DNA of 64,000 nt from Oscillospiraceae bacterium (lineage in GTDB: Bacteria > Bacillota > Clostridia > Oscillospirales > Ruminococcaceae). The stretch's first letter is position 1, and each line of letters opens with the position of its first letter. Below are positions 60,195-64,000 of the stretch, in pieces. The notes under the pieces were generated by a model that was not told the origin of the DNA, ran no database searches, and saw nothing but the letters and a program-made list of their open reading frames with translations. Location of the stretch: positions 52,034 to 116,033 of the forward strand of contig JAGHIE010000003.1 of NCBI GenBank assembly GCA_017887325.1. Reading direction: 5' to 3'. Both the position numbers and the translations under genes were made by a program.

Positions 60195-61040
60195 CTATAT
60201 TACTTTTCCATTTCGCAGTTGAAGTTGAATGGATGAGTTCGGTTGAATAAGAATTTTTTCTGCAATACTGTTAAACAATTCATAGTCAAAATCGGAAATT
60301 GGATGTTGATGTTCTAACCGTTTTTGTATAAGGCAAGTCATCTGTTCCAAGATGCCGCTATCGCAGACTGCGTACTTTGCTTTGGCACAATCCATAATAA
60401 GCTGTAGCAGTTGATCCGCATGAGCACAGGGATTGGACATCTGCCGGTTAATCTCATTGTTTAGTCGCATGACTTCGATGGATAGGCATTCGCAGTGCTT
60501 TTCTTCCAGCTTTATTTTTTCCCGATTTTTAATAACTCGGTTTAACAGCATGGTTACACCCTGCAGCAGTAGTTCATCGGAAAGATAATCTGTGCTAATT
60601 CCGCATTCCGGGCATTCCCACAGAATATATCCCGTCCTCATGTTGACTCGCTTCAGGGAGTTCCCGCAAATCCCACAGCAAATTTGCTGGCGGATTTTTT
60701 TCATTTCTGCAGAAAGGCTGCCGCCATATTGTTTTGCCTTAGATTTTCTAAGGGATGCAGCTTCTTCAAATTCTTCCTTTGAAATCAGTGGCGGAAATCC
60801 TTCGATGCCTACATATTTGGGATTGTCTAAAATCCGGCAAATCATAGTTTTATTCCATCGTTCTGATCCTTCTCGATAGGGAATACCCGATAATGCAGCA
60901 TATTTAGCAAGAGATGAAAGCGCTGCCCTTTCAAGGTATTTCGAAAAGATAACCTGCACCAAAGGCCCCTCGTCAGGGTGTGGGATAATGTTCCCTTTTT
61001 CCATTTGATAACCGAAAGGCAGATATCTTTTCTTTTTCAT
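60195..61040 (-). CDS. Recombinase-domain protein without the catalytic serine domain
   Basis: 281 residues. It has the Recombinase DNA-binding domain (MKKKRYLPFGYQMEKGN..., with WNKTMICRILDNPKYVG at about 60-78), a zinc ribbon (CCGICGNSLKR and CPECG, about 118-145), and a helical/coiled region to the end. The N-terminal resolvase domain with Ser is missing, and it begins exactly at the domain boundary with its own start, so it looks like a designed short protein rather than a recent truncation. It lies 11 bp after the first full recombinase. A role as targeting or directionality subunit is inference. Confidence 0.85.
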   Translation of the reverse strand: MKKKRYLPFGYQMEKGNIIPHPDEGPLVQVIFSKYLERAALSSLAKYAALSGIPYREGSERWNKTMICRILDNPKYVGIEGFPPLISKEEFEEAASLRKSKAKQYGGSLSAEMKKIRQQICCGICGNSLKRVNMRTGYILWECPECGISTDYLSDELLLQGVTMLLNRVIKNREKIKLEEKHCECLSIEVMRLNNEINRQMSNPCAHADQLLQLIMDCAKAKYAVCDSGILEQMTCLIQKRLEHQHPISDFDYELFNSIAEKILIQPNSSIQLQLRNGKVI

Positions 61041-61051
61041 TGGTATAACTC

Positions 61052-62608
61052 CTATCTTCTCTCAGCCAGTTCCATCCCGTTGATTAGTTGGAAGCAGATA
61101 GTTTCTGAGGAAATCCTCACTTTAATAACCATGTTACGAAATGCCGTAGGTTCAAACTGTAGGATACTTTCCTGTTCATCGAAAATCTTCAGAAGCAAAT
61201 GGCTTCCATCGAGAATTTCTCGGTAGTCGTTTAAATCACGGTATCGTTGTAACTCTTTCCGCAAATTTTCCAACTTGGCATTATTGGCATTGGTTTCACT
61301 CATAAAGAAAGCAGAATCAATGCACTCTTTGGCTCTTAAAGTAGCCAGTGCATGATTCTGCTCTAACAGATCCGCTATTTCTTTGTTCAACTGCATTGCC
61401 CCCGGATGGGACATAAAGTTTTTATCACGCAGGTTTTCCACTTGTAAAATAAATGGTGTTAAAATCTCCGAGCGATTTCTCCCCAGTTTATTATATAAGG
61501 TAACAAATGCTGATTCCACTTCAGATTCCTGCACATTTTCCATGGTGCATAATCTTTTATCACGAAAATGACGGTAGCAAGACCAGACCACTGTTCCAGC
61601 TTTAGTTACACGTCTGCAGAATGTACTCCCGCATTCGCTGCACTCCAGCATTTTAGAAAAGGTATAGGATTGCATTTCCTTTTTTCGGCCATGGAGCTGA
61701 TTTTTCTTTTTAAGAAGTTCTTGTGTCATTCTGAACACATTGGGGCTAACGATAGCTTCATGGGTATTTTCAGCATAAAACTGACTTTTCTCTCCACGGT
61801 TCTTCACTTTTTTAAATGGAAAAGCATCTGTGGTAAAGCGTTTCTGGAATAATTCGTCCCCTATGTAACGCTCGTTAGTTAAAATATACGAGACGCCAGT
61901 GGCACTCCACACAGGGTTTCCTTTCAGTTTTGGCACTTTAGCTGCCGCAAGTTCATTGGTAATTTCTTGAATACTCTTTCCTGAAAGAAAATCCCCGAAT
62001 ATCTTTCGGACGATTTTTGCTTCTTCGGGCTGAATTAGGAAACCGCCTTTTTCATCTAAACGATAACCATAGGGTGCTTGGGACAGACGATAGGTTCCAT
62101 TTTTCATCCGCATGGCTGCGCCCCTGCGCATATTCTTTGCAATAGAGGTTGACTCTTCCTGTGAGAATGCACTGTACATGGAAAAATACATTTCGTTAGT
62201 CATTTGTCCAGTGTCAATGCCTTCTTTTTCAAACGCTACAGTAACCCCCAGCATTTTGAGTTCCCTCACAGCTTCGATACAGTCCGTGCTGTTTCGCCCA
62301 AATCTGGAAATAGATTTAACCAATATACGGTCTATTCTCCCAGCTCGACAATCACGCATGAGTCTTTGGAACTCATCACGTTTATCGGCTCTGGTACCGG
62401 TTATGCCCTCATCGGCATAAATATCAACGAATTCCCAATTGCTGTGGTTTTGTATCAGTTGTGTGAAATATTCAACCTGTGCAGAAAAGGAATTAAGTTG
62501 ATCGTCGGAGTCGCTGCTCACACGTGCATAAGCGCAAACCCGGATTTTTTGCTCTTGTGGTCTTATTGTGGGTTCGATGATTTGCACCTGCGGCATTCTC
62601 CGCACCAT
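61052..62608 (-). CDS. Large serine recombinase (copy 1)
   Basis: 518 residues. The catalytic domain has VCAYARVSSDSDDQ with the nucleophile, YADEGITGTRADKRDEF and LVKSISRFGRNSTD. The Recombinase domain carries APYGYRLDEKG and WSATGVSYILTNERYIGD, then a zinc ribbon (CSECGSTFCRR...C), a coiled coil and a C-terminal strand region. It could also start at the Met five codons downstream (62596). It is related to but clearly different from copy 2, so the pair is not a recent duplication. Confidence 0.92.
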   Translation of the reverse strand: MVRRMPQVQIIEPTIRPQEQKIRVCAYARVSSDSDDQLNSFSAQVEYFTQLIQNHSNWEFVDIYADEGITGTRADKRDEFQRLMRDCRAGRIDRILVKSISRFGRNSTDCIEAVRELKMLGVTVAFEKEGIDTGQMTNEMYFSMYSAFSQEESTSIAKNMRRGAAMRMKNGTYRLSQAPYGYRLDEKGGFLIQPEEAKIVRKIFGDFLSGKSIQEITNELAAAKVPKLKGNPVWSATGVSYILTNERYIGDELFQKRFTTDAFPFKKVKNRGEKSQFYAENTHEAIVSPNVFRMTQELLKKKNQLHGRKKEMQSYTFSKMLECSECGSTFCRRVTKAGTVVWSCYRHFRDKRLCTMENVQESEVESAFVTLYNKLGRNRSEILTPFILQVENLRDKNFMSHPGAMQLNKEIADLLEQNHALATLRAKECIDSAFFMSETNANNAKLENLRKELQRYRDLNDYREILDGSHLLLKIFDEQESILQFEPTAFRNMVIKVRISSETICFQLINGMELAERR

Positions 62609-62665
62609 CCTTTCTGCGCTTATTTAGGAGGCATTTATTATGACCGTTCCATAGCAACAACACTA

Positions 62666-62684
62666 CCACAATGTCTGGTAGAAA
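62666..62684. repeat. Short inverted repeat in the recombinase leader
   Basis: CTACCA-N7-TGGTAG (62666-62684) lies in the 90-bp spacer between the SHOCT-like gene and copy 1 of the recombinase. It could be a small hairpin or a protein-binding site; no T-run follows. Confidence 0.4.
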
Positions 62685-62700
62685 GCTATCACGACAACGA

Positions 62701-62879
62701 CTAAATATCGTACCTCAAAACCCGGTATCTTTCGGCAATAGCAACAGTGGCTTTGTTGTAATTTTCTGAGGTTATCACGCCATCAGCCAGCATTTTTTTA
62801 GCGTCGAAAGCGCCATATAATATTTGATTTCATTAACTACAGTAAGGGTGGGTGCATCGGGATTATATGTAGTGTTCAT
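62701..62879 (-). pseudogene. SHOCT-like small protein gene, frame-shifted at an A7 run
   Basis: ATG 62879, after a G-rich ribosome site, encodes MNTTYNPDAPTLTVVNEI... and stops after 34 codons (TGA at 62775-62777). At the A7 run (62792-62798) a shift of -1 opens a second frame that reads MLADGVITSENYNKATVAIA..., ending with TAG at 62701-62703. Joined, the two parts give a 59-residue protein with the SHOCT-type pattern MLADGVIT common in integrative elements. The total length is one base short of a whole number of codons. It is either a one-base deletion or a programmed -1 frameshift or slippage at A-AAA-AAA. Confidence 0.78.
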
Positions 62880-62891
62880 GATATCCCCCCT

Positions 62892-63329
62892 TTACCACGG
62901 CAGAGAGAGACTCTTTCGAGCTGCTCTTTGAAAAAAGCGATTTTCCAGCCCCTTGAGATAGAGTTCATACCGAAGATCGCTGCCAGTGGTGATCAGTACC
63001 GTATCGTGGTCCTGCAAAAATTCCAGTATTTGAATCAGGATGGCGGGATCGTGACTTAAGCGAGTTAAATCCCGAACAAGCACAGCACGGACATGACCGT
63101 CTTTCACAGAGCGCATCATTTGTTGTAATCCCATCCGAGCCATGCTTCTGCCAGTCCCCATATCCTGTGAAGTGCCTACAACCGTATAACTGCGGCGCTG
63201 GGCTTCCTCCAACAACTCTTGCATCTGCTGCATGAGAGCCGATATTTTCTTATCGCTGCTTCGGCTGTATAACCACATAGGGCGGTCTATATAAGGATAT
63301 TCCTTTTCCGGTTCCGTTTTCTCATTCAT
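62892..63329 (-). CDS. Catalytic-domain-only serine recombinase (resolvase N-terminal domain)
   Basis: 145 residues: an acidic N-terminal tail of about 15, then the resolvase domain with WLYSRSSDKKIS (nucleophile Ser in the R-S motif), VGTSQDMGTGRS and VLVRDLTRLSHD (catalytic arginines), ending in an LENRFFQRAARKS helix. It has no DNA-binding domain. It starts about 40 bp downstream of the DUF4313-like gene. It could form mixed tetramers with the large recombinases; this is inference. Confidence 0.85.
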   Translation of the reverse strand: MNEKTEPEKEYPYIDRPMWLYSRSSDKKISALMQQMQELLEEAQRRSYTVVGTSQDMGTGRSMARMGLQQMMRSVKDGHVRAVLVRDLTRLSHDPAILIQILEFLQDHDTVLITTGSDLRYELYLKGLENRFFQRAARKSLSLPW

Positions 63330-63372
63330 CTATATCAATCTCCTTATTGGTAAAAATGCAATGCAACAGCTT

Positions 63373-64000
63373 TCATCTGTCCCAGCCTTTTTTCATGTGT
63401 TGTTGCTGCTGTTTCAGAAGGTTTTCATACTCGGCATATCCCTTATCATCCAGTTCTTTCAGGCGTTCTGGATGAAAGCGATATTCTGGATAAACTACAA
63501 ATCCGCTTTGTTCATTTCGACCTGTAGGAGAACCCAGCCCGTTTTTCTCGATCCATGAAAGAATGTCATTACCCAAATTGTTGACGTCAATAAAAGCACA
63601 GTCTTTTGCAATGGATTTTCCCAAATTTACGCTCAGATCTCCCCATGGTTCCGGATCACCTTGACTCCAATCCACTAACAGCAGAGCCAAATTCCCGCCG
63701 CTGTAATAAGAGCGCACTTGTAGTTCCAAGAATGTTTTTTCTCCCATCCAAGACATTTCCAAAAGAGCCTTTCCGCTGAGAATATCCTGATATTTCTTAT
63801 CGCTGTATCCTTCCCAGCGCAAATAGTTCCAGTCCGGCTTGGGACATTTTTCGGCAAGGGCTATTTCTTTGGTGACGGTTTTTAATTCCGGGACAGGAAT
63901 GTCCCCCATCTGAACCTTGGCATAAATGGGAAGGAGCTTTTGCGATAAATATGCTTGATCAGGGCAAGTGTCAATAAGCCCCGTTCTTGCAGTTAAAAAT
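63373..64000 (-). CDS. DUF4313-like accessory protein of integrative elements (runs off window edge)
   Basis: The frame is open to the right edge, so the true start lies outside; about 208 residues are visible. The segment LLPIYAKVQMGDIPVPELKT near the visible start is followed by a domain with SYYSGGNLALLLVDWSQGDPEPWG, CAFIDVNNLGNDILSWIEKN and FVVYPEYRFHPERLKEL. These are typical of accessory proteins in Firmicute conjugative elements. A Met at 63909 exists but coding clearly continues upstream of it. Function unknown. Confidence 0.75.
   Translation of the reverse strand, partial: FLTARTGLIDTCPDQAYLSQKLLPIYAKVQMGDIPVPELKTVTKEIALAEKCPKPDWNYLRWEGYSDKKYQDILSGKALLEMSWMGEKTFLELQVRSYYSGGNLALLLVDWSQGDPEPWGDLSVNLGKSIAKDCAFIDVNNLGNDILSWIEKNGLGSPTGRNEQSGFVVYPEYRFHPERLKELDDKGYAEYENLLKQQQQHMKKGWDR

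Larger units (their letters stand above)
58228..64000 (-). mobile_element. Left end of an integrative (probably conjugative) element with a serine recombinase module
   Basis: GC content rises visibly at about 58,230. The interval holds two large serine recombinases, a recombinase lacking its catalytic domain, a catalytic-domain-only resolvase, a SHOCT-like gene and a DUF4313-like gene. All are transcribed leftward and end at a terminator close to the chromosome. The right end lies outside the window, so size and attachment sites are unknown. The 245 bases between 58228 and 58472 contain no gene and should include the left attachment site. Confidence 0.85.

Noticed and set aside
63675..63857. 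Minus-strand 60-codon frame near the right edge
   Set aside because: It lies in an alternative frame inside the DUF4313-like gene.

Overview
The window looks like a chromosomal segment of a low-GC anaerobic Firmicute (class Clostridia, probably a gut-type Eubacteriales/Oscillospirales lineage). Evidence is the strong AT bias, the conserved clostridial/bacillar gene orders gdpP-rplI-dnaB and SRP RNA-dnaX-ybaB-recR, an orphan [FeFe]-hydrogenase maturase HydG, an L-lactate dehydrogenase, a giant acyl-CoA dehydratase activase, and an HPr-like protein and amidase of types common in these bacteria. I cannot name the species. Positions 1 to about 58,227 are ordinary AT-rich chromosome. From about 58,228 to the right edge the base composition becomes clearly more GC-rich and the genes are those of an integrative element.

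Layout. 1-6450: minus-strand housekeeping run rnjA-gdpP-rplI-dnaB-tilS (tilS is cut by the window edge). 7016-7104: tRNA-Leu with its own promoter and terminator. 7261-12561: surface locus encoding a large von Willebrand A/Cna-B/CxxC-repeat wall protein whose single reading frame is interrupted by one in-frame TAG, followed by a small regulator with an NTF2-like domain joined to a LytTR DNA-binding domain. 12898-20315: HAD phosphatase, TVP38 membrane protein, single-chain PurL, MtaB and an HPr-like protein. 20316-25042: xylulokinase with a palindromic operator, M23 peptidase, tRNA-Arg, HydG and signal peptidase I. 25087-30449: a siroheme/sulfite-reduction locus, with a ferredoxin-containing siroheme reductase divergent from a LysR-hemA-hemC-cobA/hemD operon. 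30469-45064: transport and sugar-phosphate genes, Nudix, phosphatase, MATE, lactonase, and a two-gene 2-hydroxyacyl-CoA dehydratase/activase system. 45294-49068: ssrA (tmRNA), smpB, recR, ybaB, dnaX and SRP RNA. 49220-57768: lipoprotein foldase, ldh with a palindrome-bearing promoter, deacetylase, a YdbS/YdbT PH-domain pair, Nudix, formate/nitrite channel, lipoprotein and GNAT. 57839-58033: tRNA-Tyr and tRNA-Thr.

58228-64000: left end of an integrative (probably conjugative) element transcribed leftward. It carries a DUF4313-like accessory protein (cut by the edge), a catalytic-domain-only serine recombinase, a small SHOCT-like gene broken or recoded at an A7 run, a full large serine recombinase, a recombinase lacking its catalytic domain, and a second full large serine recombinase ending in a strong terminator. 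A 36-nt exact copy of the tRNA-Tyr terminator lies at the element/chromosome junction.

The most unusual items are the in-frame TAG in the surface protein, the four-gene serine recombinase set with separated catalytic and DNA-binding polypeptides, the possible -1 frameshift at the A7 run, the duplicated terminator at the junction, and the siroheme locus with a GluTR lacking its C-terminal dimerisation domain. No CRISPR array, rRNA operon or insertion sequence was seen. All function calls come from reading motifs by eye; no database search was run.
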